Position numbers and translations under genes: made by a program
Source of the DNA: JALZOC01 sp035758845
GTDB taxonomy: Bacteria > Acidobacteriota > Vicinamibacteria > Vicinamibacterales > 2-12-FULL-66-21
Assembly (NCBI GenBank): GCA_035758845.1
Contig: DASTVZ010000178.1
Location: forward strand, 62,001-126,000
Direction: 5' to 3'
DNA: 64,000 nt
In this document: in pieces, positions 1-8,329 of the stretch
Layout of the letters: every line of letters starts with the position of its first letter
Numbering within the stretch: position 1 is the stretch's first letter
The notes under the pieces: generated by a model
Seen by the model: the letters and a program-made list of their open reading frames with translations, nothing else
What the model was told of the DNA's origin: nothing
The model's database searches: none

Positions 1-417
1 CTCGCGGAGCACGCGGACTTCTTCAGCATCGGCACCAACGACCTCATTCAGTACTGCTTGGCGGTCGATCGCACCGACGAGCGGGTGTCCAATCTGTATG
101 AACCGCTCCATCCTGCCATCGTGAGAATGCTTCGGCTCGTCGCGCGTGCGGCGCGCCGGCGCGGCATCCCGGTGTCGGTGTGCGGCGAGATGGCCGCCGA
201 TCCGATCGTGCTGACACTGCTCGTGGGACTGGGTCTGACCGAATTCAGCATGGCGCCAACCGCCGTGCCTCTGGCCAAACAGGCGTTGCGCGGACTGAGC
301 GCCGCCGAGGCGACACGAATGGCAGCCCGGACGCTGCGCGCACACACCGCGTCCGACGTCGAGAAGCTGCTGGCGGAATTCATGTCGACGCGAATGAAAG
401 TAGGGCCGCGGCTGTAA
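1..417 (+). CDS. ptsI: PTS enzyme I (PEP-protein phosphotransferase), C-terminal fragment
   Basis: This is the last 138 codons of a gene that begins before the window; the reading frame is open from base 1. Enzyme I takes phosphate from PEP and passes it to HPr, starting the sugar phosphotransferase cascade in the cytoplasm. The visible part is the end of the PEP-binding TIM barrel. FFSIGTNDL near the left edge matches the second PEP-utiliser signature, and VCGEMAADP carries the Cys expected to be the active-site acid (family knowledge). The tail after it is of normal length. The next gene follows after 9 bases and could be co-transcribed. A related PEP-utilising enzyme is possible, but the motif pair favours enzyme I. 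Confidence 0.88.
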   Translation, partial: LAEHADFFSIGTNDLIQYCLAVDRTDERVSNLYEPLHPAIVRMLRLVARAARRRGIPVSVCGEMAADPIVLTLLVGLGLTEFSMAPTAVPLAKQALRGLSAAEATRMAARTLRAHTASDVEKLLAEFMSTRMKVGPRL

Positions 418-426
418 GGAGAACAT

Positions 427-780
427 GTGCCTGAACAAGTGACAAAAGTCGATAAACCCTGGGGTTACGAACTGCATTGGGCCAAGACCGAGCGCTATGT
501 CGGCAAGGTGATTCACATCAACGCTGGCCACGCGCTCAGCCTTCAGTACCACAATCAGAAGGATGAAACGATCTACCTGGCGTCCGGCCGGATGCTCTTT
601 GAGATCAAAGAAGGCGATGAACTCGTCAAGCGCGAGATGAAGCCTGGCGACGCAGTCCACGTGACGCCGAAGACCGTCCACCGCATGACCGCGATTACCG
701 ATTGCGATGTCTTCGAAGTTTCGACACCCGAACTTCACGACGTCGTCCGCCTCGAGGATCGCTACGGCCGTACGACGTAA
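427..780 (+). CDS. Small single-domain cupin, mannose-6-phosphate isomerase-like
   Basis: This 117-residue protein is one cupin beta-barrel. HALSLQYHNQKDE matches the first cupin motif with its metal-binding His and Glu, and PGDAVHVTPKTVHRM matches the second with a further His. The N-terminus KPWGYELHWAK resembles the cupin half of type II mannose-6-phosphate isomerase/guanylyltransferase, so a sugar-phosphate ligand is likely but not shown. I chose GTG at 427, preceded by GGAG; the ATG at 425 is in another frame. It follows ptsI closely, which suggests shared transcription with a sugar-uptake gene. The exact reaction is unknown. Confidence 0.8.
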   Translation: MPEQVTKVDKPWGYELHWAKTERYVGKVIHINAGHALSLQYHNQKDETIYLASGRMLFEIKEGDELVKREMKPGDAVHVTPKTVHRMTAITDCDVFEVSTPELHDVVRLEDRYGRTT

Positions 781-842
781 TCACAACATTCGACACCGAT
801 CGATGTGGCAGAAACCGCGCCGCCGATTGGTAAATATGTAGA

Positions 843-872
843 TTGACGCGAGAAACGCGCACGTCACACAAT
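843..872 (+). promoter_or_regulatory. Candidate promoter for ssb
   Basis: TTGACG at 843-848 and CACAAT at 867-872 are 18 bases apart and lie 56 bases before the ssb start codon. The -35 is close to consensus and the -10 is a 4/6 match, so this is a moderate candidate. Confidence 0.4.
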
Positions 873-886
873 GGCGCGACTTTTGT

Positions 887-921
887 TAATTGGTGAATTG
901 GTGGATCGGTGAATTGGTGAG
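887..921 (+). repeat. Short phrase repeat GGTGAATTGGTG
   Basis: The phrase TTGGTGAATTGGTG occurs in overlapping imperfect copies immediately before the ssb ribosome-binding region. It is one of a series of short, different phrase repeats seen between genes throughout this window. No function is known. Confidence 0.6.
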
Positions 922-927
922 GCTTCG

Positions 928-1359
928 ATGGGCAGTGTGAACAAAGTAATCCTGGTTGGAAATCTCGGGCGCGATGCCGAGCTTCGTTATACGCCGGGCG
1001 GCGCACCGGTTGCGACTTTGAGCCTCGCGACAACGGAGATGTGGAACGACAAGGCCGGGCAGCGTCAGGAAAAAACCGAGTGGCACCGTGTCGTCCTCTG
1101 GGGAAAGACGGCCGAGAGCCTGAACGAATACCTGATGAAGGGAAAGCAGATCTACGTCGAAGGCAAGCTGCAGACGCGCGAGTGGACCGACAAGGACGGC
1201 ACGAAGCGTTACACGACGGAAATCCGCGGTGATCGGGTCGTGCTGCTCGGCGGCGGCGGAGGAGGTGCGCGTCAACAGCCTCGCGCGGCGGCAGCGCCGG
1301 CCGAGGAGCACATGGGGGAGCCCGTCTCCGAATTGACGGACGACGATATTCCGTTTTAA
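928..1359 (+). CDS. ssb: Single-stranded DNA-binding protein
   Basis: SSB coats single-stranded DNA during replication, repair and recombination and recruits partner proteins through its acidic tail. The 143 residues show the whole family layout: an OB fold over roughly residues 1-105 (start MGSVNKVILVGNLGRD, later TEWHRVVLWGKTAE), a Gly/Ala-rich flexible linker at about 108-128, and the terminal tip DDDIPF that binds SSB partners. The length is normal. The start follows GTGAGG at a good distance. It ends 9 bases from the converging cpoB gene with no obvious terminator between them. Confidence 0.97.
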   Translation: MGSVNKVILVGNLGRDAELRYTPGGAPVATLSLATTEMWNDKAGQRQEKTEWHRVVLWGKTAESLNEYLMKGKQIYVEGKLQTREWTDKDGTKRYTTEIRGDRVVLLGGGGGGARQQPRAAAAPAEEHMGEPVSELTDDDIPF

Positions 1360-1368
1360 CTGACCGAG

Positions 1369-2223
1369 CTACTTTCTATTCAGCGCGTCTAATCGCTGCT
1401 TCGCAAGGAAGGCCTCCGGCGCAGCGGGGTATTTCTGCATCACCGTCTCGAACGCACGGCGCGCGAGATCCGGTTGCTTCAGATCGTTGTAGGTGACACC
1501 AAGCTTGTAGTACGCGACCGGAATACTGTCGCTATTCGGGTAATTCGAAATCACCTTCTGATAGGCGTCGATCGCTTCGCGTTGTTTTCCCGCCCCGTAG
1601 TACGCATTGCCGATGTTCAGCTGTGCGTCGTCTGCCTTGTCCGACTTCGGAAAGCTCGCGATATACGCATTGAATCCCTGAATGGCAATGTCGAACTGCC
1701 CGCCCGCATAGTCGCTGTAGGCGTTGTCGTACATCCGCTGGGGCGAGATGAACGGCGCTGATCCAGGCGGTGTGGTTGGCACCGGCGCGGCTGCGGTTGG
1801 GGCGGCACCAGGCTCACCGGTGGGAGACGGTTCGGCTCCAGGAGCTGGCGGCGGAACCTGCGCCGTCGGCATCGACGACATCGCCTGCCGGACAGCCTCG
1901 AGCTCCTGCGACACCGTCGAGAGACGAACATTCGTATCGTCGGCTTTCTCGCGGAGCACTCTCACTCCATCTGCGACATTGTCGACTTGCAGCTTTTGAT
2001 CGGCGAACGACTTCCTGTTCGCCGCTGTTTGATCGTCGATCTTCGTCGAGACGGTCTTGAGCGTTTCCGCAAGCATCCCCATCATCTGCTGAAGCTGCTG
2101 TTGCTGCTCCTGCAACATCCTGATCTCGGCCATCAGCTGCTGGTGTGCCTTGTCAGCCGCAGCGGCCGGCGACGCGCCAACGAGCACCAGCACTGCAGCA
2201 ACCGTCAATGCACTTTGTTTCAT
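1369..2223 (-). CDS. cpoB: Tol-Pal system TPR protein CpoB (YbgF)
   Basis: CpoB is a periplasmic protein that links Tol-Pal activity to septal peptidoglycan synthesis (family knowledge). The 284-residue product has a signal peptide (MKQSALTVAAVLVLVGASP), a Gln-rich coiled coil at about residues 30-95 for trimerisation, a Pro/Ala/Thr-rich linker, and a C-terminal TPR block of about 120 residues (ISPQRMYDNAYSDYAGGQ, then repeats to the end). I placed the start at the ATG at 2223 because it begins directly with the signal peptide; the longer reading frame adds an unlikely N-terminus. It is the last gene of the tol operon, as in Proteobacteria. Confidence 0.93.
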   Translation of the reverse strand: MKQSALTVAAVLVLVGASPAAAADKAHQQLMAEIRMLQEQQQQLQQMMGMLAETLKTVSTKIDDQTAANRKSFADQKLQVDNVADGVRVLREKADDTNVRLSTVSQELEAVRQAMSSMPTAQVPPPAPGAEPSPTGEPGAAPTAAAPVPTTPPGSAPFISPQRMYDNAYSDYAGGQFDIAIQGFNAYIASFPKSDKADDAQLNIGNAYYGAGKQREAIDAYQKVISNYPNSDSIPVAYYKLGVTYNDLKQPDLARRAFETVMQKYPAAPEAFLAKQRLDALNRK

Positions 2224-2286
2224 ATGCGCGCCTCGAACAGCGTGAACCCACGGCAACGTGGAGATAGCATCAACACCCAAAATGGA

Positions 2287-2862
2287 CTACTTGCTCGTGA
2301 CGACAAAATGCGCCCGGCGATTCTTCGACCACGATGTTTCGTCGTGGCCGGGCTCGAAGGGAAATTCCTTGCCGTAGCTGACGGTCCGCAGCCGATCGGC
2401 CGGGATACCGAGCGATACCAGGTAGTTTCGCGCCGCAAGCGCGCGACGCTCTCCGAGCGCCAGATTGTATTCTGCCGTACCGCGCTCGTCGGCGTGCCCT
2501 TCAATTGTGACAATCCAGCTCGGATATTTCTTCATCAGCTCGGCATTGTTATTCAACGCCTGCTGACCCGGCGCATCGATATCGTCCTGGTCGTAGGCAA
2601 AAAACACTGGCTGGAAGGGGGAGTTCTTGTTGAGTGTGTCTATGTCGATCGACGACAGGGTATCGCGGCCAATTGGTTCGGCGGGTACGGGAACGGGCTC
2701 GCGCACGGGCTCAGGTGGACCAGGTATCTTCGATCCGCCGGTGGACGACGATCCGGGAGGTGGCGTCACCGGCCGCGCGACCGGCGGCTTCTTCTTCGAG
2801 CACGCGCTCACCAGCATCAGCGCCACGATCGCCACCGCCACAACGGTTCGTCTCTGGGTCAT
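2287..2862 (-). CDS. pal: Peptidoglycan-associated lipoprotein Pal
   Basis: Pal is anchored in the outer membrane by lipid and binds diaminopimelate in peptidoglycan, tethering the envelope at division. The 191-residue protein starts with a lipoprotein signal ending in LVSAC, continues with a basic, then Pro/Gly-rich tether, and has an OmpA-like domain over about the last 105 residues. The diagnostic segment GHADERGTAEYNLALGERRA is intact. It lies between tolB and cpoB, the classical order. No internal oddity was seen. Confidence 0.96.
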   Translation of the reverse strand: MTQRRTVVAVAIVALMLVSACSKKKPPVARPVTPPPGSSSTGGSKIPGPPEPVREPVPVPAEPIGRDTLSSIDIDTLNKNSPFQPVFFAYDQDDIDAPGQQALNNNAELMKKYPSWIVTIEGHADERGTAEYNLALGERRALAARNYLVSLGIPADRLRTVSYGKEFPFEPGHDETSWSKNRRAHFVVTSK

Positions 2863-2870
2863 CTCTCTCT

Positions 2871-2904
2871 CGTTTCCTTTTTGCCTTTTCCCTTTTCCCT
2901 TTCG
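2871..2904 (-). repeat. T/C-rich phrase repeat between tolB and pal
   Basis: The pal-tolB junction contains imperfect copies of TTTTCCC/TTTTGCC. On the coding (minus) strand this reads as a purine tract, AAAGGGAAAAGG, just upstream of pal, so it could also contribute a ribosome-binding region. It belongs to the general class of short intergenic phrases in this window. Confidence 0.5.
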
Positions 2905-2923
2905 CTCGCCGCAGGCGAGCGGC

Positions 2924-4294
2924 CTATTGCGACCAGTTCGGATAGCGGTTCATTCCGGTCCTGGTGATCTGCTGCAAGTTCTTGCCATCGCGATCGATCA
3001 GGAAGATCTGCGCTTTGCCGGCTCTCGTCGACGTGAACGCGATGTGACGGCCGTTGGGCGAAAAGGCCGGGCTCTCGTTGCTGCCGATGCCATCAGTGAT
3101 CGTCTGGCTGCTACTGGTCGCGACATCGTAGATCCGGATGTCGTAGCCGGCGCCGGTCAGTGACGCGTAGGCGATCTCATTGTTCGGCGAAATCGACCAG
3201 GTCGGGCGATCGCACCTCGATTCGTTGGTGATCTTGTGCGGTTCGGACCCATCGTCGTTCATCACCCAGATCTGCGGCGCTCCGGTGCGGTCGGACGTGA
3301 ATGCGATTTGCGTCCCGGTGGGGGACCAGGTCGGCGTCACGTCGATAGCCGGATGATTGGTCAGACGACGGAGCCCGCTGCCGTCGCGATTGATCACGTA
3401 GATCTCGCTGTTGCCATCGCGATTCGACGTGAACGCCAGCCGCGTTCCATCGGGCGACCATGCCGGCAGGAAATTCTGTTTCTCCGAAGTCCCTGCCGTC
3501 GGGTTCGAATATTTCCCCTCGTAAATGTACGAAACGATGATGTCCTGGAACCCCGTGCGATAAGACGTGTAGGCAATGGCGCGCGAGTCAGGCGACCAGG
3601 CCGGCGTAATGTCGAGCGAACGGGTAATCGTCACGCGCTGCTGGTTGGCGCCGTCGTAATCCGACATGTAGATGTTGGAGATGCCGCGATCGACAATGGG
3701 TCCCTTCATGCGTTCGCCATCGCGATCGGACGCGAACGCCAGCCTCGTGCGCGCGACCCCTTTCAGCCCGCGCTGCTGCAGATGAATCTCGTCGGACGCG
3801 GTGTGCGCGTAAAGCCGCGGGTTCTTCAATGTGCCGCTGTACTCTTTGCCGAGGGCGGTCCGCCCGGACGTCACTTCGATGAGCCGTATCTGCACAGCGG
3901 CGCCGGTTGGGGTCTTTCGTACAGTGCCGACGATGAGGCCGTCTGCACCAAGCTGCTTCCATTGATCGAGCGGCACCTGATCGATTGACGTCGCCGGAGG
4001 AATCGTTCTGTAGGTGTCGCGTGGAATCAGGTAGAACTCGCGCTCGAAGTTCAAGTCGTCCCACAGAACCTGGCCGATTGTTTTGGCAGCGGCGACGGTT
4101 TCCGGATCGTTCGTGAGCGGAATGAAGTCGGGCACCGCGTACCTCGGTGGAAGCCCTGGTGCGCCACTGATTTTCACGACAATCTGATCGGATTGAGGCG
4201 CGGGCTGCTGGGGTGTGCTGCCCTGAGGCGGCCCCTGCGCGGCGAGGGTCAACGCGACTGACGCCGCGATCGTGCTCGAGATGAGTATTCGCAT
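2924..4294 (-). CDS. tolB: Tol-Pal system beta-propeller protein TolB
   Basis: TolB is a periplasmic protein that binds Pal and TolA and mediates outer-membrane constriction. The predicted 456 residues comprise a signal peptide (MRILISSTIAASVALTLAAQ), a TolB N-terminal domain at about 30-165, and a six-bladed propeller with repeated blade motifs such as PAWSPDSRAIAYTS, PTWSPTGTQIAFTS and PAFSPNGRHIAFTS. I chose the ATG at 4294 that begins the signal peptide; an in-frame TTG at 4306 is the alternative. The 5' end lies within a few bases of the tolA-like stop, so translation is probably coupled. Confidence 0.95.
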   Translation of the reverse strand: MRILISSTIAASVALTLAAQGPPQGSTPQQPAPQSDQIVVKISGAPGLPPRYAVPDFIPLTNDPETVAAAKTIGQVLWDDLNFEREFYLIPRDTYRTIPPATSIDQVPLDQWKQLGADGLIVGTVRKTPTGAAVQIRLIEVTSGRTALGKEYSGTLKNPRLYAHTASDEIHLQQRGLKGVARTRLAFASDRDGERMKGPIVDRGISNIYMSDYDGANQQRVTITRSLDITPAWSPDSRAIAYTSYRTGFQDIIVSYIYEGKYSNPTAGTSEKQNFLPAWSPDGTRLAFTSNRDGNSEIYVINRDGSGLRRLTNHPAIDVTPTWSPTGTQIAFTSDRTGAPQIWVMNDDGSEPHKITNESRCDRPTWSISPNNEIAYASLTGAGYDIRIYDVATSSSQTITDGIGSNESPAFSPNGRHIAFTSTRAGKAQIFLIDRDGKNLQQITRTGMNRYPNWSQ

Positions 4295-4302
4295 AGGTCT
4301 AA

Positions 4303-5100
4303 TCAACGATGGTAATCAAATATCAGATGGACGGTCAGCGTGTTTTCAGTGAATTCGCGCGGCAGCGGGGGCAACGTGCGCGTCTTCGCGAGGGCTCGCT
4401 GCGACTCGAGATCGAGCAATGAGATGTTGCTCGGTTTCTCCAGTTCCACATCAGTGATGGTGCCGTCGCGACGGATCGTGAACTTCACCTGCACTTCGCC
4501 GGACGCCCCCTGGTTCTGGTTCCAGTTGCGCTTGATCAGATCGACCATCTGATTCAAGTAGGACGGACAGCAGAAGTTCGCGTAGTCGGTCATGACCGCG
4601 GCGCCGGCGGAACTGGCACCGGCCGGCCGAGTCAATCCGCCGAACGGAATCGCCGCGCCTCCAGTGTCGGCGCGGGCATCGCCCGTGCGCACTTCCGGGC
4701 CGGTGGTCGGTTTTCGCGCGCTCGATTTATCAACCGGTTTCTCGGTGCGTTTCGGCGGCGTTTTCGCAATCGGAGTCGCCTTCGGCTCCGGCGCAACCAT
4801 CTCTGGCGGTTTGGACACGGGCGGCGCGACCGGAGCCGGTTTGGTTGCTGCGGCGACTTCCTGCACGGGCCTTCCGGAAATGGGCGTCAAACCTCCCGTA
4901 TCGGGTCCCCCTCCGCTACTGAGCGTAATGGTCATGGGCGTGACGTCAGTCGTTGTCGAAGACATCCGCCAGCTCGATGGCATCAGAACGAGAGCCGAGA
5001 TGAGCAACGCGTGCGCAAGGAAGGAGACCAGCACCATCTGGCCAAGGCGGTCACTTTCGCGCGATCGTTCGAGGAGAATGTCGCTGACAGCTTCGTGCAT
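4303..5100 (-). CDS. tolA: TolA-like energy transducer with TonB C-terminal domain
   Basis: This 265-residue protein sits where tolA is expected, between tolR and tolB. It has one N-terminal membrane anchor at about residues 23-41 after a short cytoplasmic segment, a Pro/Lys/Ala-rich periplasmic spacer at about 70-165, and a TonB-type C-terminal domain at about 175-265 (SGEVQVKFTIRRDGTITDVE). It would couple the TolQR proton motor to TolB/Pal. It is short compared with the long helical TolA of enterobacteria; many non-proteobacterial Tol systems use such a TonB-like partner. An unusual CC pair (NFCCPSY) stands at the start of the C-terminal domain. Confidence 0.85.
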   Translation of the reverse strand: MHEAVSDILLERSRESDRLGQMVLVSFLAHALLISALVLMPSSWRMSSTTTDVTPMTITLSSGGGPDTGGLTPISGRPVQEVAAATKPAPVAPPVSKPPEMVAPEPKATPIAKTPPKRTEKPVDKSSARKPTTGPEVRTGDARADTGGAAIPFGGLTRPAGASSAGAAVMTDYANFCCPSYLNQMVDLIKRNWNQNQGASGEVQVKFTIRRDGTITDVELEKPSNISLLDLESQRALAKTRTLPPLPREFTENTLTVHLIFDYHR

Positions 5101-5103
5101 GCG

Positions 5104-5562
5104 TTACCGGGTGACGGGCTTGGTCATCCAGCCGACCTTCTCGATCCCGCCTTCCTTCAGTTTGTCCATGACCGTGGCGATGTCCTGCACGGTCGCCGTG
5201 GCGTCTGCGCGAATGAACACGGATTTGTCTTCACGCGGAAGCAGGGCCTGACGCACGCGCTCCGAAAGAAAATCAATCTTGACGTCGTCCTTGTCGAGCT
5301 GCACCGTTCGATTGCGGCTGAAGTCGGCGGGCACCGTGACGTAGATCGGCTGCGCCGTCACCGGTGTCGCGCGGCGCGCCTGCGGAAGATTCACTTGCAG
5401 CCCTTGCTGCATCATCGGTGCAGTCACCATGAAGATGATCAAGAGCACGAGCATCACATCGACGAGCGGCACGACATTAATCTCGGCCAGCGTCGTCGTC
5501 ACACGCGCGCTTCGGCCACGTCGTGAACCGTTAGCACCCGCTGTATCGTGGACTTTTGGCAC
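5104..5562 (-). CDS. tolR: Biopolymer transport protein TolR/ExbD
   Basis: TolR forms the stator/rotor complex with TolQ and uses the proton gradient to energise TolA. The 152-residue product has a short basic cytoplasmic N-terminus, one membrane helix at about 28-47 (VVPLVDVMLVLLIIFMV) carrying the conserved, proton-conducting Asp, and a periplasmic domain with the usual PQAR and YVTVPADFSRN segments. Only 3 bases separate its stop from the tolA-like start. Sequence alone cannot separate TolR from ExbD; the operon decides for TolR. Confidence 0.94.
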   Translation of the reverse strand: MPKVHDTAGANGSRRGRSARVTTTLAEINVVPLVDVMLVLLIIFMVTAPMMQQGLQVNLPQARRATPVTAQPIYVTVPADFSRNRTVQLDKDDVKIDFLSERVRQALLPREDKSVFIRADATATVQDIATVMDKLKEGGIEKVGWMTKPVTR

Positions 5563-5669
5563 TATGAATCCCTAATCACTGATCACTAATCGTGAACCAC
5601 TAATCGTGAATCACTCATCCTCGAATCCCGAATCGCGGCCAGCAGCCAACAGCGAGGAGCCAGCAGCCA
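5563..5669 (-). repeat. Phrase-repeat spacer between tolQ and tolR
   Basis: This 107-bp gap is almost wholly made of repeated phrases: several copies of AATCACTAATCGTGAA-like sequence (5570-5620), then GAGGAGCCAGCAGCC-like sequence (5640-5668). No gene or terminator was recognised. It is unusual inside an operon whose other genes nearly touch. Confidence 0.6.
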
Positions 5670-6437
5670 CTAAGTGAAATTCCGCTCCGAGATATTGAGA
5701 AATTCGAGCGAGAAATCGTCCATGTCCGAGGCGAAGTGCTTCACGCGGTTCGTGAAGTAGTTGTAGAAATACACAGCCGGTATCGCGGCGAAGAGTCCCG
5801 CCGCCGTGGTGATCAGCGCTTCCGCGATGCCCGGTGCGACAACCCCAAGGCTTGATGAACCCTGCGCGCCGATCTGCTGGAACGAGCTCATGATCCCCCA
5901 CACGGTTCCGAACAGTCCGATGAACGGCGTGATGCTCGCCGTCGTCGCGAGAAACGTCACGCGACGTTCGAGTTTCGTCATCTCGACGGTCGTCGCGCGA
6001 AGCAGTGCGCGGTCGACGCTATCGAGACTCTTGAGGGTTGGACGTCCGGCCGCGGCTGCTGGCTTGGCGGGCTCGGGGTTGCCTGAGGTTCGCAGTTGCG
6101 AATTGAGCTCCGTGTACCCCGATTGAAACAAGCCAACGAGTGGACTCGCCGAGAGCGTCCGGCACACCGCCTGCACTTCAGAGAACTTGCTGCTCTTACG
6201 AAAGACGTCGAGAAATGTCGACGACTGGCGCGATGAGCGGCCGAACTGCCAGAACTTGTAAAGAATGATCCCCCACGAGATCGCTGAGAAGAGCAGCAGG
6301 ATCGCCAACACCAGCTGCGCAACCAGGCTCGCGTGAAGGACGAGATAAATGATGTCGGTGTTGACTTCGCCGGCCCCAGTTGCCGGCGCATCGCCCTGCG
6401 CGTACAGCGCAAGAGCGTAGTATCCGGGCGTGCGCAA
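5670..6437 (-). CDS. tolQ: Proton-channel protein TolQ/ExbB
   Basis: TolQ is the inner-membrane motor protein of Tol-Pal. The 255 residues contain three membrane segments at about 32-58, 160-185 and 205-230, and the MotA/TolQ/ExbB signature near the second (ITPFIGLFGTVWGIMSSF). A cytoplasmic loop of about 100 residues lies between helices 1 and 2, including an Ala/Pro-rich insert. I accept the TTG at 6437 because GGAGG lies five bases before it. It is the first gene of the six-gene operon and has a recognisable promoter upstream. Confidence 0.93.
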   Translation of the reverse strand: MRTPGYYALALYAQGDAPATGAGEVNTDIIYLVLHASLVAQLVLAILLLFSAISWGIILYKFWQFGRSSRQSSTFLDVFRKSSKFSEVQAVCRTLSASPLVGLFQSGYTELNSQLRTSGNPEPAKPAAAAGRPTLKSLDSVDRALLRATTVEMTKLERRVTFLATTASITPFIGLFGTVWGIMSSFQQIGAQGSSSLGVVAPGIAEALITTAAGLFAAIPAVYFYNYFTNRVKHFASDMDDFSLEFLNISERNFT

Positions 6438-6491
6438 ACATTCCTCCGCTACGATGTATGTCGCGCCGCTGGGACAGCGCAGGGTTTTTGA

Positions 6492-6520
6492 AGAGTAACA
6501 TGCCCCCTATGCGCTGTCAA
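6492..6520 (-). promoter_or_regulatory. Promoter of the tol-pal operon
   Basis: On the minus strand a perfect TTGACA (6515-6520) is followed 17 bases later by TACTCT (6492-6497), which leaves about 48 bases of leader before the tolQ TTG. The region is divergent from recN, so it drives the tol operon. Confidence 0.55.
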
Positions 6521-6549
6521 ACATCTGATAAGATTGTACTTCGCGCCCC

Positions 6550-8238
6550 ATGCTCCGTTTTCTTTCCGTCCGCAATCTGGCCGTGATCGATCGGCTTGAA
6601 CTCGAGTTCGGGACCGGTCTGAACGTGCTCACAGGGGAGACCGGGGCAGGCAAGTCCATACTGGTGGGGGCCGTCGGACTACTCGTTGGCGGGCGCGCCT
6701 CCGCCGACCTGGTCAGGACGGGTGAAGATGCTGCCACGGTCGAAGCGATTTTCGAGACACCGGATGGTGGAGAGGTGATCGTCAGGCGCGAAGTGTCGGC
6801 ACAAGGACGAAGCCGCGCGTCGATCGACGGTGCGCTCGCGACGAGCGCGACACTGCGCGATGTCTGCTCACCGCTTGTGGATCTCCACGGCCAACACGAA
6901 CACCAGCGACTGCTCGACGCGTCGACGCACCTCGATCTGCTCGACGCGTTCGCCAATCTTGGCGATCACCGCTGCGTGGTTGCCGACCGCTTCGCCACGT
7001 TCCAGGCAGTGCGTACGGAACGAGACCGGTTGGTCACTGGAGAACGCGAAAAAGCGTCGCGTCTCGAATTCCTCTCGTTCCAGCTTGCGGAGATCGATCG
7101 CGTTGTCCCCAGGGTCGGCGAAGACGAAGAACTCGCCGCCACGCGGATCGTCCTCACGAATGCTGATAAGCTGCAGCGCCTTTGCTCGGAAGCGTACGAG
7201 GCGCTCTACGAAGGGGACGCGGCAGTACTCCCGGCCCTCGGTATCGTGTGGAAGAAGGTCGGGGATCTCGCGGCGCTCGACATGCGGTTCGGTCCGTATC
7301 TAGACACGCGCGACGCGGTGAAGTCGCAGCTGGAAGATCTTTCCTTCTTTCTTCGATCGTACGCCGGGACCATCGACGCCTCGCCGGCGCGGTTGCAGGA
7401 AGTCGAGGATCGGCTCGCCCAGCTCGAACGGTTGAAGAAAAAGCACGGCGCGACGCTCGCCGACGTCCTGCAGAAGGCAGAGGCGCTGCGACGCGAGGAG
7501 CAGGAGTTGACGCACGCGACCGAGCGTGTTGCGACCATCGATCGGGAATTAGCGCTTGCGCGCGACCTATATGTCCAGGCGGCGACGACGCTGGCGAGCG
7601 CGCGCCGCACGGCTGCCGCCGAGTTCTCACGCGCACTCGAAAAGGCCCTGGGCGAACTGGCGATGACCCGCACCCGGTGTGACGTGCGATTCACCCCCGC
7701 CTCGACCGAAGCGGAATGGACCAGCCGCGGGATCGAGGAAGGGGAGTTCTACATCTCGCCGAATCCAGGGGAGGATCTTCGCCCGCTGGCACGCATTGCC
7801 TCGGGCGGCGAGTTGTCGCGCGTGATGCTCGCGCTCAAGACCTTGGCGTCCACTGACACGCCCGGAAAGACGCTCATCTTCGACGAAGTGGATGCCGGCA
7901 TCGGAGGCGGCGTCGCCGATGTCGTCGGGGCGCGACTCCAGAGCCTGGCAGCGATGTATCAAGTGCTCTGTATCACTCACCTTCCGCAGATCGCCGCGTA
8001 CGGCTCGGCACACTACCGGATCGAAAAGAGCATCCGGACGGGCCGAACAGTTACAGACGTTGCACGGGTTGAAGGCGTCAAAAGGGAAGAGGAGCTGGCG
8101 CGCATGATCGGCGGGAGCGACATCTCGGCGACTGTCATGGCCAGTGCACGAGAGATGCTGGCGCTGCGGCTCAAAAGAGAGCAGAGTCGTTACAGAGGAA
8201 ACGGAGATTCCTCAGCACAGAGGAAGCAGAGAAATTGA
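6550..8238 (+). CDS. recN: DNA repair ATPase RecN
   Basis: RecN is an SMC-like ATPase acting in double-strand break repair. The 562-residue protein has the N-terminal ABC half with Walker A GETGAGKS near residue 31, a coiled-coil middle, and the C-terminal half with the signature ASGGELSRVMLALK and Walker B LIFDEVDAGIGG. Length and order are normal. The last roughly 20 codons (8179-8238) are Ser/Arg/Gln-rich, run beyond the conserved fold and consist of the repeated phrase CAGAGGAA, so the natural C-terminus seems to have read into an intergenic repeat. No clear SOS box was seen upstream. Confidence 0.95.
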   Translation: MLRFLSVRNLAVIDRLELEFGTGLNVLTGETGAGKSILVGAVGLLVGGRASADLVRTGEDAATVEAIFETPDGGEVIVRREVSAQGRSRASIDGALATSATLRDVCSPLVDLHGQHEHQRLLDASTHLDLLDAFANLGDHRCVVADRFATFQAVRTERDRLVTGEREKASRLEFLSFQLAEIDRVVPRVGEDEELAATRIVLTNADKLQRLCSEAYEALYEGDAAVLPALGIVWKKVGDLAALDMRFGPYLDTRDAVKSQLEDLSFFLRSYAGTIDASPARLQEVEDRLAQLERLKKKHGATLADVLQKAEALRREEQELTHATERVATIDRELALARDLYVQAATTLASARRTAAAEFSRALEKALGELAMTRTRCDVRFTPASTEAEWTSRGIEEGEFYISPNPGEDLRPLARIASGGELSRVMLALKTLASTDTPGKTLIFDEVDAGIGGGVADVVGARLQSLAAMYQVLCITHLPQIAAYGSAHYRIEKSIRTGRTVTDVARVEGVKREEELARMIGGSDISATVMASAREMLALRLKREQSRYRGNGDSSAQRKQRN

Positions 8239-8325
8239 TCTCTGCCAACGCTGCTACCTCAGTCGTGAGGAACTCTGCTAACTCTTTTGGGCGAAAGCGA
8301 AATAAACGCGAAAGCGAAAGCGAAG
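8239..8325 (+). repeat. Phrase repeats between recN and miaB
   Basis: The spacer contains AACTCTGCTAACTCT-like copies and then GCGAAA in tandem (8291-8322, about five imperfect units). It continues the repeat that forms the recN tail. The GCGAAAGCGAAGG end may serve as the miaB ribosome-binding region. Confidence 0.55.
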
Positions 8326-8329
8326 GTAG

